A stretch of 59,832 nt of DNA from Vibrio sp. D404a (GCF_030248535.1 NZ_JAHGAJ010000045.1:1-59832); one strand, 5' to 3'; shown: positions 1 to 9,809, numbered from the stretch's first letter. Notes: generated from the sequence alone by a model not told the origin. Numbers and translations are program-made.

Positions 1-35
1 ATCTCGTATCTTCAAAACTTACCTTAGAGCACATA

Positions 36-66
36 CAAAAAAGGCTTGGTCATCGACCAAGCCTTT
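36..66 (-). terminator. Terminator of the sdh-suc operon
   Basis: A perfect 11-bp stem (AAGGCTTGGTC, loop ATC, GACCAAGCCTT) lies just past the sucD stop. Read on the minus strand it is followed by a U-run (A-run on plus at 36-42). It is a strong Rho-independent terminator closing the operon. Confidence 0.92.
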
Positions 67-93
67 CTATTATCTATCACTGTAAAGCTCTGA

Positions 94-966
94 TTACCAA
101 CCAGTAATCTCGCGTAGACCTTTACCGATGTCAGCAAGAGACTTAACTGTCTTAACGCCTGCTGCTTCAAGTGCTGCGAATTTGTCTTCAGCAGTACCTT
201 TACCGCCAGAGATGATTGCGCCAGCGTGGCCCATACGTTTACCTGGAGGAGCAGTAACACCTGCGATGTAAGAAACAACTGGCTTAGTTACATTCTCTTT
301 AATGAACGCTGCTGCTTCTTCTTCCGCTGTACCACCGATTTCACCAATCATTACGATTGCTTCTGTTTCAGGATCTTCTTGGAACAGTTTTAGGATGTCG
401 ATGAAGTTTGAACCTGGGATTGGGTCACCACCGATACCAACACATGTAGACTGACCGAAGCCTTCGTCTGTTGTTTGTTTAACTGCTTCGTAAGTAAGAG
501 TACCTGAACGAGATACGATACCTACTTTACCTTTCTTGTGGATGTGACCAGGCATGATACCAATCTTACACTCGTCTGGAGTGATAAGACCTGGACAGTT
601 AGGACCGATCATGCGAACGCCAGTTTCTTCTAGCTTCACTTTCACATCGATCATATCTGTTGTTGGGATACCTTCAGTGATCGTTACGATAAGCTCAATA
701 CCTGCGTCGATCGCTTCAAGGATTGCATCTTTACAGAAAGGTGCTGGTACGTAGATAACTGTTGCCGTTGCGCCAGTCACTTCTACTGCTTCACGTACTG
801 TGTTGAATACTGGAAGACCAAGGTGAGTTTGACCACCTTTACCAGGAGATACACCACCAACCATTTGCGTACCGTATGCGATAGCTTGCTCTGAGTGGAA
901 TGTACCTTGACCGCCAGTGAAACCCTGACAGATTACTTTAGTGTCTTTGTTAATTAGTACAGACAT
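94..966 (-). CDS. sucD: Succinate-CoA ligase, alpha subunit
   Basis: Subunit of succinyl-CoA synthetase, which converts succinyl-CoA to succinate with substrate-level ATP/GTP formation in the TCA cycle. The 290-residue length is normal for the family. The N-terminal CoA-binding Rossmann domain begins MSVLINKDTKVICQGFTG. The phospho-histidine is in the GHAGAII segment at about H247, matching the E. coli active-site His. The start ATG touches the sucC stop at base 966, so translation is coupled. It is the last gene of the operon, followed by a strong terminator. Confidence 0.98.
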   Translation of the reverse strand: MSVLINKDTKVICQGFTGGQGTFHSEQAIAYGTQMVGGVSPGKGGQTHLGLPVFNTVREAVEVTGATATVIYVPAPFCKDAILEAIDAGIELIVTITEGIPTTDMIDVKVKLEETGVRMIGPNCPGLITPDECKIGIMPGHIHKKGKVGIVSRSGTLTYEAVKQTTDEGFGQSTCVGIGGDPIPGSNFIDILKLFQEDPETEAIVMIGEIGGTAEEEAAAFIKENVTKPVVSYIAGVTAPPGKRMGHAGAIISGGKGTAEDKFAALEAAGVKTVKSLADIGKGLREITGW

Positions 967-2132
967 TATTTCGCCTCCGCAGCAGCAACAACTTTCTGAG
1001 CAGCATCTGTTAGAGATTCAGCTGCAATGATATCAACATCAGAATTAGCAAGTACTTCACGACCTAGGTCTGCGTTTGTACCTTCTAGACGAACAACAAC
1101 TGGTACTGTTACGCCTACTTCTTTAACCGCACCAATAATACCTTCAGCGATCATGTCACAACGTACGATGCCACCGAAGATGTTTACTAGTACTGCGCTA
1201 ACATTGTCATCAGAAAGGATGATCTTGAATGCTTCAGCTACACGCTCTTTCGTTGCGCCGCCGCCTACATCAAGGAAGTTTGCTGGTTTGCCACCGTGTA
1301 GGTTAACGATATCCATCGTACCCATTGCTAGACCTGCACCGTTAACCATACAGCCAACGTTACCGTCTAGTGCTACGTAGTTCAGTTCCCACTGTGCTGC
1401 GTGTGCTTCGCGCTCATCTTCTTGAGATGGATCGTGCATTTCACGTAGTTTAGGCTGACGGTACATCGCGTTTGAGTCGATGTTGATCTTGCCGTCTAGA
1501 CAAAGAAGATTGCCTTCGCCAGTGATAACAAGTGGGTTGATCTCTAGTAGAGCTAGGTCGTACTGAGAGAACATTTGGCCAAGACCCATGAAGATCTTAA
1601 CGAACTGTTTGATTTGGTCGCCAACTAGACCAAGTTTGAACGCAAGTTCACGGCCTTGGTAAGCTTGAGGACCTACTAGAGGATCAATCGCAGATTGGTG
1701 AATCAACTCAGGAGTTTCTTCAGCGATTTTCTCAATGTCCACACCGCCTTCAGTAGACGCCATGAATACAATTTTACGAGTTGCACGGTCTACAACTGCG
1801 CCTAGGTAAAGTTCGTTAGCGATGTTAGACGCTTCTTCAACTAGGATTTTAGTTACAGGCTGACCATTTGCATCTGTTTGGTAAGTCACTAGGTTTTTAC
1901 CTAGCCACTTTTGAGCAAACTCTTTAACGCCTTCTTTAGTGTCATGTAGTTCTACACCGCCCGCTTTACCGCGACCGCCAGCGTGTACTTGACACTTAAC
2001 AACTTTCTTTTCAGTAGAGATACGACCCGCTGCTTCGAAAGCTTCTTGAGCTGTATCACATGCGAAACCTTCTGGTACAGGCAAACCGAATTCTGCAAAC
2101 AGCTGTTTGGCTTGGTATTCATGCAAATTCAT
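966..2132 (-). CDS. sucC: Succinate-CoA ligase, beta subunit
   Basis: Beta (nucleotide-binding, ATP-grasp) subunit of succinyl-CoA synthetase, 388 residues as in E. coli. It opens MNLHEYQAKQLF, the usual start. The central GGRGKAGGV segment fits the ATP-grasp nucleotide loop, and the C-terminal NIFGGIVRCD belongs to the ligase CoA domain. It partners SucD, encoded immediately downstream with a one-base overlap. A 225-base hairpin-rich gap separates it from sucB, unlike the tight spacing elsewhere in the operon. Confidence 0.98.
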   Translation of the reverse strand: MNLHEYQAKQLFAEFGLPVPEGFACDTAQEAFEAAGRISTEKKVVKCQVHAGGRGKAGGVELHDTKEGVKEFAQKWLGKNLVTYQTDANGQPVTKILVEEASNIANELYLGAVVDRATRKIVFMASTEGGVDIEKIAEETPELIHQSAIDPLVGPQAYQGRELAFKLGLVGDQIKQFVKIFMGLGQMFSQYDLALLEINPLVITGEGNLLCLDGKINIDSNAMYRQPKLREMHDPSQEDEREAHAAQWELNYVALDGNVGCMVNGAGLAMGTMDIVNLHGGKPANFLDVGGGATKERVAEAFKIILSDDNVSAVLVNIFGGIVRCDMIAEGIIGAVKEVGVTVPVVVRLEGTNADLGREVLANSDVDIIAAESLTDAAQKVVAAAEAK

Positions 2133-2357
2133 TTTGATATTCCGTTTATTTTCCCTTAAGGGATTATTATTTCCATAACGACACAGTTATCTGTGTTACG
2201 TCTGTAGGGTCTTCTCAAATCAGCCAAGATAACTCAGATAAATAGCGAATATTTAACAAGTAATCTTCAGCTCAAGTGAAGGCCAGACGTCGAGCTAGCC
2301 TAGCCTTTGAAACTATCAACGTCTAGCTGTTGAGCACAACTAGACGTTTTAGCGATA
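2133..2357 (-). promoter_or_regulatory. Hairpin-rich sucB-sucC intercistronic region
   Basis: This 225-base spacer carries several inverted repeats. AACGTCTAG/CTAGACGTT spans 2318-2348. ACACAG-TTAT-CTGTGT spans 2181-2196. A 10-bp palindrome CCCTTAAGGG lies next to the sucC start region. None has a convincing minus-strand U-run, so these look more like mRNA processing or stability elements, or an internal leader, than terminators. The function is inferred. Confidence 0.45.
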
Positions 2358-3566
2358 TTAAACGTCTAATAGGAGACGTGCTGGATCTTCTAGTAGCTCT
2401 TTAATCGTTACTAGGAAACCAACTGACTCTCGACCATCGATTAGACGGTGGTCGTAAGATAGCGCTAGGTACATCATCGGTAGGATTTCAACCTTACCGT
2501 CAACCGCCATTGGACGCTCTTGGATCTTATGCATACCCAGGATAGCCGCTTGTGGTGGGTTGATGATTGGCGTTGACATCAGTGAACCAAATACACCGCC
2601 GTTCGTGATAGTGAAGTTACCACCCATAAGCTCATCAACAGTTAGCTTGCCGTCACGGCCTTTGATCGCTAGCTCTTTGATGCCTTTTTCGATATCAGCG
2701 AAACCTAGAGTGTCACAGTCTTTAAGTACTGGAGTTACTAGACCACGTGGCGTAGATACCGCCATGCTGATGTCGAAGTAGTTGTGGTAAACGATATCAT
2801 CACCGTCGATAGACGCGTTTACTTCTGGGTAACGCTTCAATGCTTCAGTTACTGCTTTCACGTAGAAAGACATGAAACCTAGACGCGTGTCGTGACGCTT
2901 CTCGAACTGGTCTTTGTACTGCTTACGAAGGTCCATGATTGGCTTCATGTTTACTTCGTTGAACGTCGTTAGCATTGCAGTGCTGTTCTTCGCTTCAAGC
3001 AGACGGTTAGCGACTGTTTTACGTAGACGCGTCATTGGCACACGCTTCTGGCTACGAGCTGCTGCTGGTGCTTCTACCGCTGCAGGAGCCTCTGCTTTAG
3101 GTGCAGATTTCGCTGCCGCTAGATGTGCATCGATGTCTTCACGAGTGATACGACCGCCTACACCAGTGCCTTTAACATCAGCTGGTTGTAGATTGTGTTC
3201 AGCTAGAAGACGACGAACTGCTGGGCTTAGCGCGTCATTGCTCTCTTCAGAAAGCGTCGCTTTGTGGCGCTTGTCTGGAGATGCTTCAGTATCTTCTGTT
3301 GTATCAGTCGTTGGTTCACCAGCAACCGCGCCAGGCTTAAGCTTAGCGATAAGTTGCTTAGAAAGTACTGTTGCACCTTCTTCTTCGATGATTGCCTCTA
3401 GAACACCAGCTTCTGGAGCTGGTACTTCTAGAACCACTTTGTCAGTTTCAATATCTACGATGACTTCATCGCGTTCAACCGCTTCACCCGGTTGTTTGTG
3501 CCAAGTTGCGACTGTTGCGTCAGCCACCGATTCAGGTAAATCTGGAACCAGAATTTCAATTGTCAT
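2358..3566 (-). CDS. sucB: 2-oxoglutarate dehydrogenase E2, dihydrolipoyl succinyltransferase
   Basis: E2 core of the 2-oxoglutarate dehydrogenase complex; it transfers the succinyl group from lipoamide to CoA. The 402 residues show the domain order lipoyl (residues 1-80, lipoyl-lysine K43 in IETDKVVLE), an Ala/Pro-rich linker, a peripheral subunit-binding domain (about 112-148, SPAVRRLLAEHNL) and the catalytic domain. The active-site motif DHRLIDGR places the catalytic His near 373 and Asp near 377. The gene follows sucA after 21 bases. Confidence 0.98.
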   Translation of the reverse strand: MTIEILVPDLPESVADATVATWHKQPGEAVERDEVIVDIETDKVVLEVPAPEAGVLEAIIEEEGATVLSKQLIAKLKPGAVAGEPTTDTTEDTEASPDKRHKATLSEESNDALSPAVRRLLAEHNLQPADVKGTGVGGRITREDIDAHLAAAKSAPKAEAPAAVEAPAAARSQKRVPMTRLRKTVANRLLEAKNSTAMLTTFNEVNMKPIMDLRKQYKDQFEKRHDTRLGFMSFYVKAVTEALKRYPEVNASIDGDDIVYHNYFDISMAVSTPRGLVTPVLKDCDTLGFADIEKGIKELAIKGRDGKLTVDELMGGNFTITNGGVFGSLMSTPIINPPQAAILGMHKIQERPMAVDGKVEILPMMYLALSYDHRLIDGRESVGFLVTIKELLEDPARLLLDV

Positions 3567-3587
3567 ATCTGTGTTTTCCTTTTACTT

Positions 3588-6404
3588 CTAGTTCGAAAGT
3601 AGGGTCAGAGCGTCTCCAATTAACGCTTTTTGTTGTTTCAAGTGTACTGACATGTAGCCAACTGCAGGTGATGCTGAGGCAGGACGGCCTGCATATTTAA
3701 GATCAGCACCCGCTGGAATCGCAGCACGGAAGTTGTGCTGGCTGCTGTACCAAGCACCTTGGTTTTGTGGCTCTTCTTGACACCAAACGTAATCTTCAAC
3801 ATTTGTGTACTGTGCAATCGCAGCTTGAACTTCCTCAAGAGGGAATGGGTATAGTTGCTCGATACGCACAATAGCAACATCGTCTTGTTCGTTCTTACGG
3901 CGCTGTTCTAGTAGGTCGAAGTAAACCTTACCTGAACAGAACACTACACGTTTCACATTCTCTGGCTTGATGTCATCAATCTCAGCGATTGCTGGTTGGA
4001 ATGTACCCTCTGCAAGGTCTTCAAGTGAAGATGTACACAGTGGGTGACGCAGCAATGACTTAGGAGACATTACAATCAGAGGACGACGCATTGGACGTAC
4101 AACCTGACGACGAATCATGTGGTAAACCTGAGCTGGTGTTGATGGAACAACAACCTGCATGTTCTGTTCAGCACATAGCTGTAGGTAACGCTCTAGACGT
4201 GCAGAAGAGTGCTCTGGACCTTGACCTTCGTAACCGTGTGGAAGCAGCATTGTTAGACCACATAGACGTGCCCATTTTTGCTCACCAGACGAGATGAATT
4301 GGTCGATAACTACTTGAGCGCCGTTCGCAAAATCACCAAACTGTGCTTCCCAAAGGGTTAAGCCGCTTGGCTCTGCTGTTGCGTAGCCGTATTCAAATGC
4401 CAGAACTGCTTCTTCAGATAGTACTGAGTCAAATACTTGGAAAGGACCCTGCTTATCGTGAATGTTCGCTAGTGGAACGTAAGTGCTCGCATCTGTTTGG
4501 TTATGTAGAACAGAGTGACGGTGGAAGAAAGTACCACGGCCTGAATCTTGGCCAGAAATACGGATACGTTTACCATCATCAACCAGAGTCGCATACGCAA
4601 GCGTCTCCGCCATACCCCAATCGACTTGTTTCTCACCATTAATCATGGCAGTACGATCGTTGTACAGTTTGTTTACTCGGCTTTGTAACTTGTGGCTATC
4701 TGGGTATTGGCACAGCTTAGTACCAAGCTCTTTTAGACGCTCGATATCAATTTGGCTGTTCCAATCGATGTTCCAATCGTGACCAATGTATGGGCTCCAG
4801 TCTACAGAGTGCAGTGCCATTGGGCGCCACTCTTTAACGACAACTTCACCATGGTCTAGAGCATCACGGTATTCGTTGACCAGCTGAGTTGCTGTGTCGA
4901 TACCAAACTCACCGCGCTCCATTAGGATGTCTGCGTATAGCTTACGTGGTGTTGGATGCTTCTTGATTTTTTGGTACATCAGCGGTTGAGTTGCATTCGG
5001 CTCATCTGCTTCGTTGTGACCGTGACGACGGTAACAAACAAGGTCGATAACAACATCGCGCTTGAACGTATTACGGTAATCCAGTGCCAAGCGAGCAACG
5101 AAAGCTACTGCTTCTGGGTCATCTGCATTAACGTGGAAAATCGGTGCCTGTACCATCTTAGCGATATCAGTACAGTACATAGTAGAACGCGTGTCACGTG
5201 GGTTTGACGTTGTGAAGCCAACTTGGTTGTTAACCACGATACGAACGGTACCGCCAACACAGAAGCCACGTGCTTGAGACATGTTGAATGTCTCTTGAAC
5301 TACACCTTGACCTGCAATTGCAGAGTCACCGTGAATAGTAATAGGTAGTACGCTGCTGCCATCTTTATCGTCTAGACGATCTTGACGAGCACGAACTGAA
5401 CCAATAACTACTGGGTTTACAATCTCAAGGTGAGACGGGTTAAATGCCAACGCTAGGTGAACATCACCACCTGGAGTTGCGAAGTCAGCAGAGAAACCTT
5501 GGTGATATTTCACATCACCTGTACCCCATGTTTCGTCGTGTTTGCCAGCAAACTCGTCGAATAGGTCTTGTGGTTTCTTACCAAGTACGTTCACCAGCAT
5601 GTTCAAACGACCGCGGTGAGCCATACCAATAACAACTTCACGCATACCTTGACCACCAGCATGACGAATGATCTCTTTCGTCATTGGAATCAAAGCATCA
5701 CCACCTTCTAGAGAGAAACGCTTTGCGCCTGGGAACTTAGCACCAAGATAGCGCTCAAGACCTTCAGCAGCAGTTAGCTCTTCTAGGAAAGCTTGCTTCT
5801 CTTCTTTGTTGAATGATGGTTGACCAGAAACAGACTCTAGACGTTGTTGAATCCAACGTTTTTGTTCTGTGTTAGTCATGTGCATGTATTCTGCACCGAT
5901 AGAGCCACAATACGTCTGCTTCAAAGATTTGTAGAGATCTTTAAGAACCATCGTCTCTTGGCCAATCGCGTAAGAGCCGACGTTAAACGTCTCGTTGAGG
6001 TCTTCTTCGGTGAGAGTGTGGAAGGAAGGATCCAGTTCAGCGACTGTATCTCTTTTCCATAAACCTAGTGGGTCTAGGTTTGCTGCTTGATGCCCACGGA
6101 ATCGGTAAGCATTAATAAGTTGCAGAACCTTTACTTGTTTCGCATCGACATCTGGATCACTAACTTGGACACTGTAATGCTTTGTTTCTTGAGCGAGTCG
6201 TCGGAAGTATTCACGAACACGAGAGTGTGGTTGTTCCACCGCTTCTGAAGCTTGCACAGGCAACTCTTCAAAAACGCTTCTCCATTCGTCACTTACCAAG
6301 TCGGGGTCACTTAGATACAGTTCGTAGAGTTCCTCTACGTATGTTGCATTGGCGCCAGCCAAGTGTGAAGACTCGAGCCATGCCTTCATCACGCCGTTGT
6401 GCAT
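3588..6404 (-). CDS. sucA: 2-oxoglutarate dehydrogenase E1
   Basis: Thiamine-diphosphate-dependent E1 that decarboxylates 2-oxoglutarate and succinylates the SucB lipoyl arm. It has 938 residues, usual for gamma-proteobacterial SucA. Visible motifs include GMAHRGRLNMLVNVLGK, a GDSAIAGQGVVQET segment of the ThDP fold and a C-terminal transketolase-like region (PHGYEGQGPEHSSARLERYL). The start MHNGVMKAWLESS is taken because the following EELYELYLSDP peptide is conserved; the internal Met6 is an alternative. Confidence 0.97.
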   Translation of the reverse strand: MHNGVMKAWLESSHLAGANATYVEELYELYLSDPDLVSDEWRSVFEELPVQASEAVEQPHSRVREYFRRLAQETKHYSVQVSDPDVDAKQVKVLQLINAYRFRGHQAANLDPLGLWKRDTVAELDPSFHTLTEEDLNETFNVGSYAIGQETMVLKDLYKSLKQTYCGSIGAEYMHMTNTEQKRWIQQRLESVSGQPSFNKEEKQAFLEELTAAEGLERYLGAKFPGAKRFSLEGGDALIPMTKEIIRHAGGQGMREVVIGMAHRGRLNMLVNVLGKKPQDLFDEFAGKHDETWGTGDVKYHQGFSADFATPGGDVHLALAFNPSHLEIVNPVVIGSVRARQDRLDDKDGSSVLPITIHGDSAIAGQGVVQETFNMSQARGFCVGGTVRIVVNNQVGFTTSNPRDTRSTMYCTDIAKMVQAPIFHVNADDPEAVAFVARLALDYRNTFKRDVVIDLVCYRRHGHNEADEPNATQPLMYQKIKKHPTPRKLYADILMERGEFGIDTATQLVNEYRDALDHGEVVVKEWRPMALHSVDWSPYIGHDWNIDWNSQIDIERLKELGTKLCQYPDSHKLQSRVNKLYNDRTAMINGEKQVDWGMAETLAYATLVDDGKRIRISGQDSGRGTFFHRHSVLHNQTDASTYVPLANIHDKQGPFQVFDSVLSEEAVLAFEYGYATAEPSGLTLWEAQFGDFANGAQVVIDQFISSGEQKWARLCGLTMLLPHGYEGQGPEHSSARLERYLQLCAEQNMQVVVPSTPAQVYHMIRRQVVRPMRRPLIVMSPKSLLRHPLCTSSLEDLAEGTFQPAIAEIDDIKPENVKRVVFCSGKVYFDLLEQRRKNEQDDVAIVRIEQLYPFPLEEVQAAIAQYTNVEDYVWCQEEPQNQGAWYSSQHNFRAAIPAGADLKYAGRPASASPAVGYMSVHLKQQKALIGDALTLLSN

Positions 6405-6458
6405 ATTTTCCCTTAACCAGTAGTTTTCACGTTTGCTGCGGTCTTATAGCCGAGCTAT

Positions 6459-6500
6459 TAAAAGGCCGCCCAAAACAGCTAGGGCGGCAATTTTTTTATT
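6459..6500 (-). terminator. Attenuator-like hairpin between sdhB and sucA
   Basis: GCCGCCC (6465-6471) pairs with GGGCGGC (6482-6488). Read on the minus strand it is followed by UUUU; on the plus strand it is followed by a run of seven T. It could partly terminate sdh transcription before sucA or stop antisense transcription from the plus strand. Confidence 0.65.
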
Positions 6501-6502
6501 TC

Positions 6503-7216
6503 TTAAACCGAGCGATTTACAAGCATGGTCTTGATGTGACCAATCGCTTTCGTCGGATTTAATCCCTTAGGACAAACACTTACACAATTCATGATGCCAT
6601 GGCAACGAAAAACGCTAAATGCGTCATCAAGATCAGACAAACGTTCATCTGTCGCTGTATCTCGGCTATCAATTAACCAACGGTAAGCAGCTAGTAGGCC
6701 TGCAGGACCGATGAACTTGTCTGGGTTCCACCAGAAAGAAGGACAAGACGTTGTACAACATGCACACATGATACATTCATACAACCCATCCAAATGCGCT
6801 CGTTCATCAGGGGTTTGTAGGTTTTCGCGTGACGGTGGCACATTGCCATCAGACACTAAGAATGGCTTCACTTTTTCGTAGTTATTGTAGAACTGAGTCA
6901 TGTCCACGATAAGGTCACGCACAACCGGTAGACCCGGTAGTGGGCGAATCACAATCTTGTCTTGGCCAGACAGTGCAGACAATGGAGTGATACATGCCAG
7001 TCCATTTTTGCCATTCATATTAAGACCGTCAGAACCACATACACCTTCACGGCATGAACGACGGAATGAAATTGTTGGATCTTGCTCTTTTAGTAGGATA
7101 AGAGCGTCCAAAAGCATCATGTCTGACCCTTCGTCTACTTCAAGGACGTAGTCCTTCATGTAAGGCTTCTGGTCAACATCTGGGTTGTAGCGGTATAAAG
7201 AGAAATTCAGTTTCAT
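6503..7216 (-). CDS. sdhB: Succinate dehydrogenase iron-sulfur subunit
   Basis: Electron-transfer subunit of complex II, carrying electrons from the SdhA flavin to quinone. It has 237 residues. The 2Fe-2S ligands are in SCREGVCGSDGLNMNG plus the following LAC. The 4Fe-4S and 3Fe-4S clusters are bound by CIMCACCTTSCP and CHGIMNCVSVCPKGLNP. It lies 12 bases after sdhA as the last sdh gene, before a hairpin and sucA. Confidence 0.98.
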   Translation of the reverse strand: MKLNFSLYRYNPDVDQKPYMKDYVLEVDEGSDMMLLDALILLKEQDPTISFRRSCREGVCGSDGLNMNGKNGLACITPLSALSGQDKIVIRPLPGLPVVRDLIVDMTQFYNNYEKVKPFLVSDGNVPPSRENLQTPDERAHLDGLYECIMCACCTTSCPSFWWNPDKFIGPAGLLAAYRWLIDSRDTATDERLSDLDDAFSVFRCHGIMNCVSVCPKGLNPTKAIGHIKTMLVNRSV

Positions 7217-7228
7217 GGTTAGATCTCC

Positions 7229-8995
7229 TTAGTACGTACGTGCTTTTGGTGGGAACGCTTCACGGTGGATAGGTTCCATGTTTACGTTACGCTTAGACAT
7301 CTCTTCAGTATCAGGATTGTAAAGCGTGTGGCATAGCCATTGCTCATCATCACGATCAGGGAAGTCAAAACGAGCGTGTGCACCACGGCTCTCTGTACGG
7401 TAGTTAGCCGCTACAGCAGTCGCGTAAGCTGTTTCCATTAGGTTTTCAAGCTCTAGACACTCAATACGCTGAGTATTGAATTCTGTAGACTTGTCAGAAA
7501 GGTGTGCATTCTTCAGACGCTCACGAATCGCTTTAAGCTCTTCTAAGCCCTCAGCCATTGCTTTACCTTCACGGAATACAGAGAAGTTGTTCTGCATACA
7601 TTGCTGTAGATCTTTACGGATCTGCGCTGGATCTTCACCGTCTGTGCTGTTTTCCCAACGGTTGTAGCGCTCTAGTGAACGTGCAATGTCTTCTTCGGTT
7701 GCTGGCTTAGCATCCGCTTGCTTCTTAAGTGTCTCACCTAGGTGTAGACCTGTCGCACGACCGAATACAACCAAGTCAAGTAGCGAGTTACCACCTAGAC
7801 GGTTCGCACCGTGTACAGATACAGAAGCAATCTCACCACAAGCAAATAGACCTTGTACTTCTACATCACTACCGTCTTCAGCTTGCTTGATCGCTTGGCC
7901 AGAAACTTGCGTCGGAACACCACCCATCATGTAGTGACATGTTGGGATTACTGGAATTGGCTCTTTAACTGGGTCAACGTGTGCGAATGTACGAGACAGT
8001 TCACAAACGCCTGGTAGACGAGATTCAAGCGTCTCTTTACCTAGGTGGTCTAGTTTCAGTTTGATGTGTGGACCCCAAGGACCGTCACAGCCACGACCTT
8101 CACGGATTTCAACCATCATTGAACGTGCAACAACGTCACGACCTGCTAGGTCTTTCGCGTTTGGAGCATAACGCTCCATGAAGCGCTCGCCGTCTTTATT
8201 TAGAAGGTAACCACCCTCACCACGACAACCTTCTGTTACAAGAACACCTGCGCCAGCAATACCCGTTGGGTGGAACTGCCACATTTCGATATCTTGCATT
8301 GGAACGCCAGCACGAATCGCCATACCAACACCGTCACCAGTATTGATGTGCGCGTTTGTCGTTGAAGCGTAAATACGACCAGCACCGCCAGTTGCTAGAA
8401 TCGTTGCTTTTGCTTTGAAGTAGCATACTTCGCCTGTTTCCATGCAAAGTGCTGTAGTACCAAGAATGGCACCATCTTCGTTCTTCACAAGATCAAGCGC
8501 ATACCACTCAGAGAACACAGTTGTCTTGTGCTTAATGTTTTGTTGGTAAAGCGTGTGTAGCAGAGCGTGACCAGTACGGTCAGCTGCCGCAGCGGTACGA
8601 GCCGCTTGCTCACCACCAAAGTTTTTCGATTGGCCACCAAAAGGACGTTGGTAAATGGTGCCGTTATCAAAACGAGAGAATGGAAGACCCATCTTCTCTA
8701 GTTCGATAACTGATTCTGGGCCATTTTTACACATGTATTCGATAGCGTCTTGGTCACCGATGTAATCAGAACCTTTAACTGTATCGTACATGTGTTGTTC
8801 CCAGTGATCCTCGTGCGCGTTACCTAGCGCAACCGTAATACCGCCTTGAGCAGATACGGTGTGTGAACGAGTTGGGAAAACTTTAGAAAGCAATGCACAA
8901 GATAGGCCTTGCTCAGAAATTTGCAGTGCGGCACGCATACCAGCACCACCAGCGCCGATTACTACGGCATCAAACTCACGAACAGGAATAGTCAC
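7229..8995 (-). CDS. sdhA: Succinate dehydrogenase flavoprotein subunit
   Basis: Catalytic subunit of complex II, oxidising succinate to fumarate. It has 588 residues. An FAD-binding VIGAGGAGMRAAL motif is near the N-terminus, and the FAD-linked histidine is H45 in RSHTVSAQGG, the same number as in E. coli. The HPTGI and GGxxxxxGANRLGGNSLL active-site segments are present. Its start immediately follows the sdhD stop. Confidence 0.98.
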   Translation of the reverse strand: MTIPVREFDAVVIGAGGAGMRAALQISEQGLSCALLSKVFPTRSHTVSAQGGITVALGNAHEDHWEQHMYDTVKGSDYIGDQDAIEYMCKNGPESVIELEKMGLPFSRFDNGTIYQRPFGGQSKNFGGEQAARTAAAADRTGHALLHTLYQQNIKHKTTVFSEWYALDLVKNEDGAILGTTALCMETGEVCYFKAKATILATGGAGRIYASTTNAHINTGDGVGMAIRAGVPMQDIEMWQFHPTGIAGAGVLVTEGCRGEGGYLLNKDGERFMERYAPNAKDLAGRDVVARSMMVEIREGRGCDGPWGPHIKLKLDHLGKETLESRLPGVCELSRTFAHVDPVKEPIPVIPTCHYMMGGVPTQVSGQAIKQAEDGSDVEVQGLFACGEIASVSVHGANRLGGNSLLDLVVFGRATGLHLGETLKKQADAKPATEEDIARSLERYNRWENSTDGEDPAQIRKDLQQCMQNNFSVFREGKAMAEGLEELKAIRERLKNAHLSDKSTEFNTQRIECLELENLMETAYATAVAANYRTESRGAHARFDFPDRDDEQWLCHTLYNPDTEEMSKRNVNMEPIHREAFPPKARTY

Positions 8996-9343
8996 TTACG
9001 CACCCCACAAAACAAACAGACCAGAGAAGAAATATCCTAGAAGAACCGCAACCACACCAACTTGAAGACCGACGCGTAGTTTCGCGCACTTGATGTAGTC
9101 AGTTAGCACTTGCCATAGACCGATCCAAGCGTGAACAAGAACCGAGGTCAGCGCTAACATGGTAAAGACTTTAGTGAACGTACCACCAAAGAATTGAGTC
9201 CAAGATGCATAAGAGATATCACCAGAGAAAGCACAGAAGCTTACTAGGTAAATAGTGTAAAGCGTCATAATGATTGCAGTTGCACGAATCAGTAGGAAAT
9301 CGTGAACGCCATTACGACCAAATGTAGAAACGTTGTTTACCAT
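8996..9343 (-). CDS. sdhD: Succinate dehydrogenase membrane anchor, SdhD
   Basis: Small cytochrome b556 anchor subunit (115 residues) with three predicted membrane helices. VLVHAWIGLWQVLTDYIK carries the His expected to ligate heme b together with SdhC. It forms the quinone site of complex II at the inner membrane. It overlaps the sdhC end by 7 bases and abuts sdhA, so the four sdh genes are one translationally coupled unit. Confidence 0.96.
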   Translation of the reverse strand: MVNNVSTFGRNGVHDFLLIRATAIIMTLYTIYLVSFCAFSGDISYASWTQFFGGTFTKVFTMLALTSVLVHAWIGLWQVLTDYIKCAKLRVGLQVGVVAVLLGYFFSGLFVLWGA

Positions 9344-9729
9344 ACTAAGATCCCCGCTAGTAGAGACAATACCGCTGTCGCTGCGAATGCAACCTTAGCG
9401 CTCTTAGCGCCAGATTCCAGCTCTTCAAAGTGACCTAGGTCCATAAGAAGGTGACGAATACCACCAGCAATGTGGTATGCCAAAGCGGTTAAAATGCCCC
9501 ACAGAATAAACTTAACGAAAAAGCCATCGACAATGTCGCTTGCTTCCGCAAAGCCTTCCGGGGAAGAGAGGGAAATGTTTAATAGGTAAAGTAAAATTCC
9601 GATCGCAACAAAAGTAATCACCCCAGACACGCGGTGTAGGATGGAAGCTATTGCTGTGATAGGAAAGTGGATAGTCTGCAAATCTAAATTAACAGGTCTT
9701 GTCTTTCTTTCTTTCACGGGCTTGCTCAC
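9337..9729 (-). CDS. sdhC: Succinate dehydrogenase cytochrome b556 subunit, SdhC
   Basis: Heme- and quinone-binding anchor of complex II, 130 residues with three membrane helices. The SILHRVSGVITF segment and the YHIAGGIRHLLMDLGH segment (heme-ligand helix) are the family signatures. The start codon is GTG at 9729 with GGAG closely upstream; there is no better in-frame ATG. It is the first gene of the sdhCDAB-sucABCD operon and is preceded by ArcA-like repeats. Confidence 0.95.
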   Translation of the reverse strand: MSKPVKERKTRPVNLDLQTIHFPITAIASILHRVSGVITFVAIGILLYLLNISLSSPEGFAEASDIVDGFFVKFILWGILTALAYHIAGGIRHLLMDLGHFEELESGAKSAKVAFAATAVLSLLAGILVW

Positions 9730-9809
9730 TCAGCTCCATTGAGCATTACGGTCATTAAATAACCTTTGATATTGTTATGGACAAAATTTGGTCGCAAACC
9801 TGCAAAATT

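Noticed and set aside
24..278. Minus-strand 84-codon frame at the left edge
   Set aside because: It is a shadow of sucD and its terminator in another frame.
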